Positions 43,893-55,322 of a stretch of 64,000 nt of DNA are shown here, piece after piece. The DNA is taken from NCBI GenBank assembly GCA_047967505.1, contig CM106541.1, one strand, 5' to 3'. How positions within the stretch are numbered: the first letter of the stretch is position 1; each line of letters opens with the position of its first letter. This stretch comes from Dipteris shenzhenensis (lineage: Eukaryota; Polypodiophyta; Polypodiopsida; Gleicheniales). Under the pieces are notes generated by a model. It made no database searches, was not told the DNA's origin, and saw only the letters and a program-made list of their open reading frames with translations. Made by a program: the position numbers and the translations under genes.

Positions 43893-46800
43893 TAACCATC
43901 TTCTTCAATAAAGTGTGGTGATTCTTGATGATCATTGTCTTCTTCCTCAATATCATGATCTCCATCTTCCTCCCGTGCGATGTCATTATGTGCATCTTTT
44001 CTCTTGGCTCATATTGTGACCTTTATCTTCTTTGCTAGATTCATCGGGATCAATTGGATCCGGCATTGGTAGTGGCATCTCCATATCCACATCTCTATCT
44101 TCAAAATTTTGCTTACTTCATGGTGCAACTTGGATCACGTACCACCATCTTGGATCAGAACGATCCGGATAAAAGCCCACCCATATTGAAGATGGGTGCC
44201 AAATGTTGTCAATTATATATATGAAATTATGCTCAAGTACATGTATCAATGGATATTTAAAAATGAAAGCTTCGATTAATTAAATCATTAGTATGCACCT
44301 GCTCATAGTGCTAGGGAAGAACAAAAGTATCACTTTCATCGGCCCAATGTTTGGTGGAGTCTATTGCAAAGAAATTGCTACTATCTTTTCTCACTGTCGC
44401 ATGGGGACCGTTGTAAATAGTTCTAAACCATTTTACATCAAGAATGAAAATACTAAATCATCTGAAATCAACTTCATAGATTTTGTGTATCATTCCACAA
44501 TAATCCAACAGTGAGGAGAGAAGATTGGTATATGAAGCACTTGCTCGCCTATCTTGTGTGAAGTTAGCCATGACTCCACAATCATATGTGACTCTCTTTG
44601 AATCGATGCATTCCATGCGAAAATGTCGTCCATATGACCATAATGCATTGTACTTTTTGTACTGTAAAAGAGCATCATTAAAACAATGAAGATGCATCTA
44701 TTTTATAGCATATATTGCCACAAATAATTACTTAATTATGTCAAGAGGTAAGAAACTTACATGCATCATACATCCAGATGATAACTCTCGCTCGTGCTCG
44801 TTTATCGTCTCTCCATCACGTTCGGCTTTATGTAGAGCCAGTTGTAGCCAATCAAGTGACATGTGAGTGGGGAGAAGAGCCAGATTCCATGGATATGGTT
44901 GCGATCGCCTGTGCATTACTCTGAATCTCATCCTTGCATTTATTCTTTCTGCTTTGGCCACTTCATATCTCTCAATCCACTTCTGCATCTCAGGGCTATT
45001 GAGGATACAAAACTTATTGAATTTCTCCATTTGATCTTCGCTCATCTTTCTTTTAATCCCTTTTCCTTGGGGAACCTCGCCAACGATGCGATCATCATCC
45101 TTGTTATGTCAAGCTTGCGACATATCGGGATCCGTGGATGCAAGAAACTTCGTGATATATACTAATGACTCTTGCATAAGCCATCCCTCTACCATGCTTG
45201 CTTCTGGTCTTGCTCTTTGTCTTACAAATCCCTTCAAAGTTTTCATAAACCGCTCGAGAAAAAACATCCATCGACTATGAATGGTATCTGCAATAGCCAC
45301 CTCATCAACTATGTGCACAAGCAAGTGGACTTGAGTTGTTATAATGCTCGAGGGAAAGTGCTTCTCAAGGAAGCATACGGCTTCGATGGATTCCACCCTA
45401 GCCTTCTAGATGCTCGATATGGAGATCTCTTTTTGAGATATCCACCTATTTCACATGTCCATGTAAGATATTTTGATAATCAGTCTATAGATTAATCAGC
45501 TTAAATCGAAGAAAATGCAATCAATGCGATTTGATAGTAAGCATACCTCACAATACCATAGATCTTGAATATAGCATTTCTAACCTCTTCTTGTAAGCAC
45601 CCTTTTATTGTAATTGGAAGGATGAACTATCAAAGCAACAAAGAAGTCATGCCAACAATATAACAATCATAATTACATTAACGCATCACGATTATCGGTA
45701 CACTAATTGTATAGCTTAGAATACCTATAAGACCTTGTGCCAATCATGGGACTTGAGCCCACTAAGCTTATTGTCCTTTGAAAATGCTCCTTTCAAGCAA
45801 TGCGTGTACCCTATCGATGTTTGAAAAGAGGCAATGTCTACCTTGACCGCTGCCTCCTCCCTCGTAGAGAGGATCCATGTTGCTTTCGGGAGGACAACTC
45901 TTCCCGAAGCATGCACTTGGGGCCACAAATGAGACATCCTATTCATAGCAGCAAGTCTTCTCGCACTCCTCTTGAGTCTTTGGAACCAAGTGCGCCCAAA
46001 TAGTGGGCCCCACATTCTTGAAGATATGCATGGGATCCAAGAGATGATTGATTTGTAACTAGCCCCAATAAGGAAGCTCATGAAAGATCGATATCCTCTT
46101 CATACTAGGAGGATGTTCCTCTCCATGTGCCCTCCAAGCTTAAATCCAGTCACTTTCCTTCAAATATAATGGTGGTGGATCAGGTTGACCTCCATGTGCG
46201 AGATGGTCAAGCGGAAGGTATCGAGCATGACCTTCATAAACATTTTTCCTCATATGTTTGGAGTATCGTGCAAGCGATTTCAAACCCGGTCCACAAATAG
46301 GACAAGCATGGTACCCACTTGTAACAAGTCCTGCATGCGTGGATGAATGTGTTAGTATAAGACATGCATGCGAAAGAGAGTCATAAAAGCATAATCCTAT
46401 ATTATACTTGTAGAGACACAACCACATACCTACGCACTCTCCATATCCTGGGTAGTCATGCATGGTCCACATCAAGATACTCCTGACCAAAATATCATTG
46501 GTATATCTAGGAGCTCTGGAAATATCAAAGACCCCCACTCCTCTCCATAATATCTATAACTCCTCTATCAAAGGTGCCATGTACATGTCCATATTTTTTG
46601 CCTTGTACTTCCCTGGCACAAGTAGTGCAAGCATGAGGTGTCCCTTTTTTATTGTTAGCCATGGTGGGATATTATAATTCACCATGACTATGGGCCATGT
46701 CGACCAAGATGTCGAGCGTAATTTGAAAGGATTCACGCCATCCATGGTGAGCCCAAGATGTAAGTTGCGTGGTTCCCTCGCAAAGTCCGGCACTGATTGT

Positions 46801-48000
46801 CTATGTGCTTCCAAGCTACATAATTTGCGAGAATCCTTAATGTGTCATCAGTGGACCGATGAGATGCATGCCATGTCATCAACTCCGCTATGGATCTGCA
46901 TCGGAACATGTGCTGTATTCTTGCAATGATGGGAAGTGTCTCAAGACCTTTACTGGTATCTGCTCACCCTACAAGTTATCTCTATATCGTTGTTTCCCAC
47001 ACTTCAGACAACTAGCCAAATCTCCATGCTCACGACGAAAGAGAATACAATCATTATGGCAAGCATGGATGGTATCATAATCCATACCCACCGTTGTTAG
47101 TATCTTTTTTGCTTCATCTCTTGATGCGGGCATGGTATTTGGTGCAGGCAACATCTTTTGGAGCAACCTATCACAATTCAAACATACATAGGCTTCGAAC
47201 AATGATGATTCGGTACACTAATCCATACATGATGATTCTCAAAAACAATATCCAAATAATGAGTCAAATTAATGCAAGAGCTAACCTCATTAAGGCCGAG
47301 ACACTTGTATCTGACCACCCATACTTTACTTGCAGATTCAAGATTGAGAGACAAGCATGTAGTTTAGACATCCTAGCACCCTCATACAATTGTGTTGATT
47401 GCAACTCTTGCATTTTGACCTCAGACTCTGACATCATGTGTACATGGGATGTAGTGCCCCTAAAAATAGAATCCATCATGTCGACCATACCCTCGTCATC
47501 ATCCGGGAGACTATATCTTGCTCAAAGTGTGAAGATATATGCGTACCCTTGTCAGCCTCCTCATCCTATTTTAAGATTTCGTGTAAATATAAGATCTTGT
47601 ATTTCCTGGTATCCAATATTAACCGCGAACTTAAATAGCTTTGACTTATCGATAATCCATCAACACGTGCAACACCAACAGTGGGTACTGGTTCGGGCTC
47701 CTCTCCATACATCCGCAAGTGGCGCATGATAATACGATGTTGATGTCGTATTTCTTGCTTGCAATGAGTGCAATGATAGTATAACCTCTCTGTAAGCCAC
47801 TTTGTGCTCCCGGGCATTGGTGCATCATCAGACGCGAGCTTCCACTCATCCCTTCCATCTACACTTATAAAATCACAACACAAGTTGCAAGGAAATATAT
47901 TAACAGTTATAAAATAGCATCTATGAGCTTCTTTTTTAACTTTAAACATAAAGTGTCTTAAAGCGTCACTATATAGCGATGATTTGCTCTGTTCTGTCAC
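43893..48000 (-). pseudogene. TNP2-type CACTA transposase, copy II
   Basis: Minus-strand order: transposase-associated start with YYHCTHCKQE and GEEPEPVPTVGV (47990-47600); MSKLHACLSILNLQVKYGW near 47360; IHACHNDCILFRREHGDLASC near 47030; FAREPRNLHLGL and DG then WPIVMVNYNIPPWL near 46700; GKYKAKNMDMYMAPLIEEL near 46570; LMWTMHDYPGYG near 46440; after an apparent intron, YHACPICGPGLKSLARYSKH near 46260-46310; SIISWIPC (shifted MHIFKN core) near 46030; GLKSHDWHKVL near 45730; DUF4218 near 45110-45400; EDQMEKFNKFCILN near 45030; the C-terminal YCGMIHKIYEVDF block near 44460-44540; and an acidic tail to 43893. Several frameshifts and stops remain. It retains the cysteine block lost from copy I. 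Confidence 0.9.
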
Positions 48001-48350
48001 TATATAGCGACGCTTTTAATTAAAAGCATTGCTATATAGTGACGGAACAACGTTGCTATATAAATAGGTGGGAGGAGAGATTGCTTTGCTTACAATGAGA
48101 TTAGAGAGTGCTAAAGAAAGCGCCGCCAATCGCATCGAGTTTCGGGTTTCAACCCATAGCGTCGCTATATAGCGACGCTATGGGTTGAAACCCGAAACTC
48201 GATGCGATGCGCGGCGCTTTCTTTAGCACTCTCTAATCTCATTGTATATAGCAACGCTATGGGTTGAAACCCGAAACTCGATGCAATGCGCGGCGCTTTC
48301 TTCAGCACTCTCTAATCTCATTGTAAGCAAAGCAATCTCTCCTCCCACCT
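47965..48350. promoter_or_regulatory. Central divergent promoter with a large palindrome, copy II
   Basis: Palindrome copies lie at 47965, 47996 and 48028 (degenerate) and 48161-48176 (perfect). The perfect copy is the centre of a larger inverted repeat with arms 48091-48168 and 48169-48246, nearly identical apart from about two mismatches. The right arm is repeated directly at about 48247-48325. TNP2 starts to the left and the TNP1 leader lies to the right. Confidence 0.7.
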
Positions 48351-48890
48351 ATTTCCGACAACCTCCCACTCTATTCTCCACTCCTCACCACTACTCATCC
48401 CTCTCCTAGCACTTGTGCTCCCTCTCCACCCTTCTCACTCTTTGGTTTCTTGAAAAGAAGTTTTTCAAGAAGGTGAGTCTCTTTGAACAATGTAGATAGG
48501 TTTTTTGTGAGATTTCATTTTGTGAGTGCTTCTCCTTGTATTGCTAAAGCTATGTACTAGCTTTCATGCTTAATTTCAAAGGATTGAAATAAAAAACGAG
48601 ATTTCAAGAAAGAAAGAAGACTCGCCTCTTCTAATCTTTTTTGTATTTCTCTTTCTCCTTGTCTCCTCAATCCAATCTCTTTGAGAAGTTGCTTTTATAA
48701 TCTCCTCCTTCCTCTAACATCTTATTTGAAAAATGGTATGTTTCCTCTCTTTTGTAGGGCTAGTCCACAAAACACCGAGCGGGACGTACTATTCCAGGTA
48801 AGTGCTTCCTCTTTTTTCAATTTGTTATTTTTGTTATTTGCATTGGTTTGCAGCTAGCGCCTTAAGCGCTAGCTATAGTGATGGACATAG
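48350..48890 (+). other. Spliced leader exons of TNP1-like gene, copy II
   Basis: First exon ends near 48470 (TTTTTCAAGAAG before GTGAGTC). A 40-bp exon at 48758-48797 is bounded by CTTTTGTAG and GTAAGTGC. A third starts at 48854 after GTTTGCAG. The layout matches copy I and the reverse of 29650-30150. Confidence 0.55.
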
Positions 48891-50790
48891 GAACCCTCTC
48901 TTCCCCTCTCTTCCCTCTTCTTTCCCTCTTCTCTCCTCTTCTTTCCCTCCTTTCCTTCTCCTTCTCCTTCAATCTTTCAATCTCTTTCCCCCTCTTTTTC
49001 CCTCTTTCCTTTCTCTCTTCTTCTCTCTTTCCCCCTTCTCTTATGCTCATGCATAAGCATAAGCATGAGCATATGTCTCCTTCTCTTGCATAAGCATAAG
49101 CATAAACATAAGAGAAGGAGACATATGCTCATGCTTATGCTTATGCATGAGCATAAGAGAAGGAGACATATGCTCATGCTTCTCTTTTCCTCTTCTTCTC
49201 TCTTATCCTCTTCCCCCCCTCTTTTCCCTTGTCTTCTCTCTTTCTTCCCCTCTTTCCCCTTTTCCAATCTCTCTTTCCTTTCCCTCTTCTTCTCTCTTCT
49301 CCTCTTTCCCCCCCTCTTTTCCCTCTTTCATGCTCATGCTCTTATGCTCATGCATAAGCATAAGCATGAGCATATGTCTCCTTCTCTTATGCTTATGCTT
49401 ATGCTTATGCATAAGCATAAGCATAAGCATAAGAGAAGGATGCATAAGCATAAGCATAAGCATAAGAGAAGGAGACATATGCTCATGCTTATGCTTATGC
49501 ATGAGCATAAGAGAAGAAGACATATGCTCATGCATAAGCATGAGCATATGCTCTTTTTCCCTCTTTCCCCTCTTACAATCTCTTTTCCTTTCCCTCTTCT
49601 TCCTCTTCTCCTCTTCTTTCTCTTTTTCCTCTTCTTCCTCTTCTTTCCCTCTTCTCTCTTTTTCCCTCTTTTCTTTCCCTCTTCTTCTCTCTTTCTTTCC
49701 CTCTTTCCCCTTTTCCAATCTTCTTCATCTTCTTTCCCTCTTCTTCCTCTTCTTTCCCTCCTTTCCCTCTTCTTCTCTCTTTTTCCCTCTTTCCTTTCCC
49801 TCTTCTTCTCTCTTTCTTTCCCTATTTCCCCTTTTCCAATCTCTCTTTCCTTTTCCTCTTCTTCTCTCTTCTCGTCTTTCCCCCCCTCTTTTCCCTCTTT
49901 CATGCTCATGCATAAGCATAAGCATGAGCATATGTCTCCTTCTCTTATGCTTATGCTTATGCTTATGCATAAGAGGAGTCTTATGCATAAGCATAAGCAT
50001 AAGCATAAGAGAAGGAGACATATGCTCATGCTTATGCTTATGCTTATGCATGAGCATATGAGAAGCATATGTCTCTTTTTCCCTCTTTCCTTTCCCTCTT
50101 CTTGTCTCTTTCTTTCCCTCTTTCCCCTTTTTCAATCTGTCTTTGACTTTCCCTCTTCTTCTCTCTTCTCCTCTTTCCCCCTCTCTTTTCCCTCCTCTTT
50201 TCCTTGTCTCCTCTTTTCCCTCCTCTTCTCCTCTTTTCCCTCCTCTTTTCATCTTCTTCCTCTTTTCCTCTTCTTTCTCTTTTCTCTCTTCTTCCTCTTC
50301 TTTCCCTCTTCTTCTCTCTTCTTTCCCTCTTTCCTTTTCCTCTTCTTCTCTCTTGCTTTCCCTCTTCCAATCTCTTTTCCTTTCCCTCTTTTTCCTCTTC
50401 TCCTCTTCTTTCTCTTTTCCCTCTTCTCTCCTCTTCTTTCCCTCTTCTTCTCTCTTCTTTCCCTCTTTCCTTTCTCTCTTCTTCTCTCTTTCCCCTCTTC
50501 TAATCTCTCTTTTCCTTTCCCTCTTCTTCCCTCTTTCCCCTCTTTTATGCTCATGCTCTTATGCTCTTATGCTTATGCATATGCATAAGAGGAGACATAT
50601 GCATGAGCATAAGCATAAGAGAAGGAGACATATGCTTATGCTTATGCTTATGCATGAGCATATGTCTCTTTTTCTCTCTTTCCCTCTTCTTCTCTCTTCT
50701 TTCCCTCTTTCCTTTCCCTCTTCTTCCTCTTTTCCTTTGCCTATGCCTATGCCTATGCCTATGCTTATGTTTGTTTTTTGTTTTTTGTTT
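48890..50790. repeat. Palindrome and polypyrimidine composite repeat, copy II
   Basis: This 1.9-kb block alternates CT-rich tracts (CCCTCTTCTTCTCTC) with GCATAAGCATGAGCATATG clusters. It ends at the acceptor GTTAG of the TNP1-like coding exon, so it is probably intronic. An uninterrupted 507-codon frame over 49065-50588 reads His-Lys-Met-Leu and Ser-Leu-Phe runs and is not credible as a protein. Confidence 0.9.
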
Positions 50791-50811
50791 TCATGTTTGT
50801 GTCTATGTTAG

Positions 50812-52366
50812 ACATGGGATCACCAGCCTTGCAAGAGGAGACATTACGATCTATATGCTCCAGAGGACTTTGATTCCTCTCAGGCAACACCTGAGGGGAC
50901 TACCCTTGGTCCGACTCCTCTCGGACCTAGCATTGCTACTACCCCTGCTCCGACTCTTCTCAGACATAGCACTGCAACTATCCCTCGGGGAACTCCTTTG
51001 CTAGCCATGGATGGCTTTGTCGATAGACCCGATGAGTTTGTAGCACAGATGATCGAGTAGGAGGTAGCGAGATTCTTCTCTCTGCTTTCTCAGAGGACCT
51101 CAGCAATTCCCTCCCCTACACTGATGGCTAGACCTATTGCCCAGCCATCCCCTTGTGCCCCTTCGATTGAGGGGTCATCACCTACGTGTGCCTCTCATAA
51201 GGGAAGGAAGAGTAGGAGGGGCTGCTTATGTTGTGCTGACTCGGGAGATGTAGACGAGTCAGCACACTCACATCCCTACATGTCTCCACTTGGTCCAGAG
51301 ACATAGTATCAGTCAGGTCCCTTGCCCTCTCCTACTCCCACTGCTACTGCTCGCTTTGGAAGTGCTCGCACAGCTTCCACTCCTTCTGACTCTGCTACTA
51401 GAAGTCCTCCTTACTCATCAGAGGATCTCTCCTATCAAATCACGGCTGTCGGAGAGATAATAGAAGATAAAAGGGCAACGCAGTGATGGCCACCATGAGG
51501 CGGTTGATGAGCCATCACTTCAAGAGCGGCATTGCTACCGATTGGCAGTATCAAGATGACCAAAAGAAGCAGGCGGTCATCAATGAATTAAAACAAAAAT
51601 ACCCTTACTCGCTAAATTGGGAGTTTAATGAGAATTATATGCGAGAGCGCATGCGTTTGGTCTTAAAGCATCATAGATTAACCTTGCGTACTTCCATCGC
51701 AAAGGGGATGGCTAAACCCAACTGGGCAGACAAAGCTAATTGGAAGTTCTTCAAGAAGCAGAATAGGGACCATCCTGAAATGATCGAGGGTCAAAGGAGG
51801 GCTACGAAGAGATGGCTGGACATCGTAGGTACTTCGCACTTTGGTGCAGGCGGATGGTTGGCGTTCGAGGCAACCGTGGTAAGTCTACTTCTTCTCATTT
51901 AATGTATTGTTCTATTTGTTTTACTACATATTACATGCACTTTATCTAACTCTAACTCTCGTAAATTGGATCCACAGCAAGCTGCAATGGGTCATCTTCC
52001 TACAGATGCAGAGACGCGACACGATTTTGCAAAGGAACAAAGCCATGGTTTATTGAGCAAGAGGTAATGGGAGCGACGGTCGATTGGGCTGAGGTGGCTG
52101 CTCGCACGGTATAAGTCTACTCCTACTTGTAATCTCACTTTTTAAATTGTTTTATTCTTTAAGTTCCAATCTAATTTTCAAATGATATGGTTCACTCTTA
52201 GGGTCAAAGCTTGAGCATCCCATCACCAGAGGTGAGCAATTACCAGGGCCAAGGATTAGATGCACATGACGAGGATCAGGGAGAAGGCACAGTTCATGAG
52301 GATCAAGGATCAAACCAACAAGATGAGGATGAGGATGAGGACGATGAGGACGATTCAAATGAGTAG
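50812..52366 (+). pseudogene. TNP1-like gene, copy II
   Basis: The coding exon follows GTTAG at 50811. The main frame (RRHYDLYAPEDFDSSQATPEG) differs from the frame of the first ATG, so the start is broken. TAG at 51304-51306 matches the shared stop of copies I and III, and another TAG follows MIE near 51058. The conserved block MRRLMSHHFKSGIATDWQYQD to RRATKRWLDIVGTSHFGAGG is open at 51483-51902. Exons near 51979-52111 and 52201-52366 follow, ending with SLSIPSPEVSNY and a long Asp/Glu run. Role as for copy III. Confidence 0.75.
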
Positions 52367-52559
52367 TAGTAGTAGCAGCAGTTTGCATATACTTCGCCAT
52401 GTATGTCATTTTGTATATCCGCTCGTTTGAGCAATTTTGTATTACCCTTTCCGAAAGGGTAATTTTGTAACAAACAATGTTGTATATGTTTGACATGTAT
52501 ATGCTTTTTTTGCTCGATCCTAGGTGGAATTGACTTACATGCAAAGTGGCATTCCCATT

Positions 52560-53200
52560 GCATAAGTACTTGATCGGATAACACACCTGATATCTTCATC
52601 ACTATCACATGTGATGATCAAATCATCAACATAAATGACAAGCAGCATAATACCTTTCTTTGTTTTTCTCACATAAAGTGAGAAATCTGCCTTGGAAATT
52701 TGAAAGCCAATAGTGACAAGATACTATCCTATCTTGTCAGACCATGCTCTAGGTGCTTGCTTCAAGCCATACAAGGCTTTCTTCAACCTGCAAACAAACT
52801 CAGGATGAATAGCATGAACATAACCTGGTGGCTGCTCCATAAAGACCTCTTCTTGCAAATCACCATGCAAGAAGGCATTCTTTACATCCATCTGATGTAA
52901 AGACCATCCCTTTGATGCAGCCATAGCAATGACTGCTCTTACGGTTGCCATCCTTGCAACTGGACTGAATGTTTCTTCATAATCAATGCCATATGTCTGT
53001 GCATACCCCTTGACAACTAATCTTGCCTTGTATTTGTTCATAGAACCATCTGCATTGTGCTTCACCTTATAAACCCACTTACAGCCAATTGCATTCTTGT
53101 CTTTAGGCAAAGGCACCAATTGCCATGTAGCATTTGCTTCCAAGGCATCCATTTCTTCATCCATGGCCTTCTCTCATTTTTCTTTTCCCATGGCTTGCTC
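52560..53200 (-). pseudogene. copia reverse transcriptase, element C
   Basis: The minus frame 53164-52724 contains [52 protein letters not shown] and [13 protein letters not shown]. After TAG at 52724-52726 the same frame resumes with ISKADFSLYVRKTKKG and the catalytic IYVDDLIITCDSD. Sequence is lost soon after, near 52560. Upstream of the frame a TGA near 53177 lies where tryptophan is expected. It is closely related to the isolated fragment at 12780-13127. Confidence 0.92.
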
Positions 53201-53513
53201 AAAAGAAGTGGGTTCTGGTTCTTGTATCACTTTGACCATATAGGCATAGTGAATGGTTGTAAATCCATCATATTTCAGCCTATCCACAGGATACCTAGCT
53301 CTGGTAGACCTGTGCAAAATAGGCTCACTTCCACGTGCTCTCAAAACATCCCTGGTCTTCCTTACTGCAGGTGTAACAATAGAAGGAATCGCAACTCATC
53401 ACACTATCTATATTGCTTTGAGGAGATTCTCCTGATCTCAATCTGCCTATCCATGGTGAAGTATGTGAACCACTGCTAGAGGACACTGCAGGTCCACTAA
53501 TATTTTGTGACTG

Positions 53514-54420
53514 CTACTGTGAATTCTGTGCAGCATTACCATTTTGTGCATCTACATCATCAATCACATTTACTGGTTTATACTAGCTGCTCATCTCATA
53601 AAAAACAACATCTCTACTCACTGTAAACTATGAGTAGAAGGGTTATAATATCTATACCTTTTCTACTACAGAGAATAACCAATAAAGATGCACTTCTTAG
53701 CTTTTGGATCCAACTTGGACCTCAACTCATCTGGCACATGAACATAAGCAATGCAACCAAAAATTTTCAAATGAGAAATATCTGGTTTCCTACCAGTATA
53801 CATCTCCTCTGGCGTCATGCCATGTATTGCTAAAGTGGGAGTCCTATTCATTATGTAAACTGCTGTAGTAACTACTTTAGCCCAATAATAATCTGGTAGG
53901 TCTTTTTCATTTAGCATGGCCCGAGATACCTCTCCAATATGCCTGTTTTTCCTTTCTGCAAGTCCATTTTGCTGTGGGGTATGACTGCATGAATATTGCT
54001 GCTTTATGCCATGCTCTTGCAGGAACCTTGCAAACTCATTTGAGAGGTACTCTCCCCCTCCATCTGACCTTAGGCATTTTATTTGTAGGCCTCTTTCTTT
54101 TTCAACCATAGCTTTAAAAGTTTTGAAATGCCCAAACACTTCACTTTTCTTTTTCATAAAATGCACCCAAAATTTTCTGCTGTAGTCATCAATAAAAGTG
54201 ACAAAGTAATGACAGCCTCCAATAGATGTAGCTTTAGTAGTCCACACATCAGAGTGGATTAATTCCAATGGCTTGTTACTCTCTTGAACATGTCTAGGAA
54301 ATGGTTTCCTTGCCTGTTTTCCAAATTGACAGGCCTCACATACCTTATGCATTTCTACAACCTTGAATTTAGGCAATCTTGCAACAATATTTTGGGCCTA
54401 CATTGATTTAAGTCACTGTA
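53514..54420 (-). pseudogene. copia integrase, element C
   Basis: Minus frame 54376-53666 is open for 236 codons: CEACQFGKQARKPF (zinc part), LELIHSDVWTTK, CLRSDGGGEY and PQQNGLAERKNR supply the DDE residues, and KKCIFIGYSL ends the core. Two adjacent TAG codons follow at 53663-53668, then YRYYNPSTHS, a frameshift, and TAG at 53583 and 53514 in the linker to RT. TAG at 54398-54400 lies upstream in the pre-integrase part. Confidence 0.92.
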
Positions 54421-55190
54421 CATTAACATGACCAATGCGTTTATGCCAGATATCAATATCTGCAACTACACCGGTCCCATGTGCAAACATTGCTGCACTC
54501 AATTCAGGCATGTCTGCATCCAACGTAGACATCCTGCCCTTATTCTTTCCTTTTGCTATCAAGCGACCGTTATTTTTCATATCCTCAACAAAGCATCCAT
54601 GAGGATTAAATTTGACCTACAAGCCCTGCTCAACCATTTGGCCAGCAGAAACCAGGTTCTTGGTGATATTCGGGACATGAAATACATCAAACAGGTATTT
54701 CTTTTTCCCATCCTACATAGACAAAGGAATTTTACCAATCTGCATAATAGGATGTGCAGTATCATCACCAGTCTTCACAAATCTTGGTCTTTCCATTTTC
54801 CTTGCATCCTGCATCCATTTTGCATGACCTGTCATGTGGTTTGACGCACCTGAGTCAACATACCACACATCATTGCTTTCTTTTGCACTTGTCATAGAAT
54901 TGGTCATGTGCTGCACCATAAACAGATGCTCATTTCTGTCATCACCCTATCTACTAGAAGATGCATAATTGCCTTGCTGCAATTTTCCATTCATGATGTC
55001 ATTCTACTTTTTATAGCAATCTTTAGCCATATGACTCATTTTACCACAATAGTAGGATTCAACATTGCTGTTTGCATTTTGGCCTCTCTGCCATCCACCA
55101 TGACCTCTTTGGCTCCCCCTGCCTCTAGAGTTACCACGTCCTCCTGCAAAAGACTGGTTGGGTGGCATATTAACTGAGCCACGAACTAGA
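54421..55190 (-). pseudogene. copia zinc knuckle, protease and pre-integrase, element C
   Basis: The protease motif VDSGASNHMTGHAKWM lies near 54815-54865 in the open frame 54919-54713. Upstream is an Arg/Gly-rich stretch and a knuckle reading SYYCGKMSHMAKDC near 55025-55065, in which the first cysteine of CCHC is replaced by serine. TAG stops at 55014, 54947, 54713 and 54617 replace residues that are glutamine in a sensible reading. The pre-integrase part includes IWHKRIGHVNVQ near 54430. Confidence 0.88.
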
Positions 55191-55259
55191 GTACATAAGG
55201 ATAGCTGTCATCCAGCTATTATTCATGGGCGGTGCACCAACCGCATCTGTAGCTAACAA

Positions 55260-55322
55260 GTCCGTGACATAAATGCACAATGGTCACCCTGGCATATCAC
55301 GAGTGGAGCTCGATATCTCAAC
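55260..55322 (-). repeat. LTR terminus remnant at the 5' side of copia C
   Basis: The minus strand begins TGTTGAGATATCGAGCTCCA at 55322 and continues ATATGCCAGGGTGACCATTG. The LTR at 59569-59822 begins with the same sequence apart from a few changes. Most of the LTR and gag is deleted between here and the zinc knuckle. Confidence 0.65.

Larger units (their letters stand above)
43890..52524. mobile_element. CACTA family A, copy II (largest copy, ends missing)
   Basis: TNP2 on the minus strand (about 48.0 to 43.9 kb) and a TNP1-like gene on the plus strand (48.35-52.4 kb) diverge from a central palindromic promoter. The left side stops within the acidic TNP2 tail at 43890, and the right side stops about 160 bp past the TNP1 stop, where copia C begins. 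Both TIRs are therefore gone. Confidence 0.88.
52525..55322 (-). mobile_element. Ty1/copia element C, truncated at its 3' side
   Basis: Minus-strand order: LTR remnant, zinc knuckle, protease, integrase, reverse transcriptase to just past YVDD; RNase H and the 3' LTR are absent. It lies between the 3' end of the CACTA copy II TNP1 gene and a TNP2 fragment. Ten in-frame TAG stops and few other stops interrupt it. Confidence 0.88.

Noticed and set aside
49065-50588. 507-codon open frame
   Set aside because: It is made of short repeats reading His-Lys, Met-Leu, Ser-Phe runs, and equally long frames exist on the other strand. The block lies between splice signals and varies in length between copies.
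52724-55016. Alternative genetic code with TAG as glutamine
   Set aside because: The stops are confined to transposons. The ABCC gene uses CAG and CAA normally and ends with TAA, and decay of methylated CAG explains the pattern.
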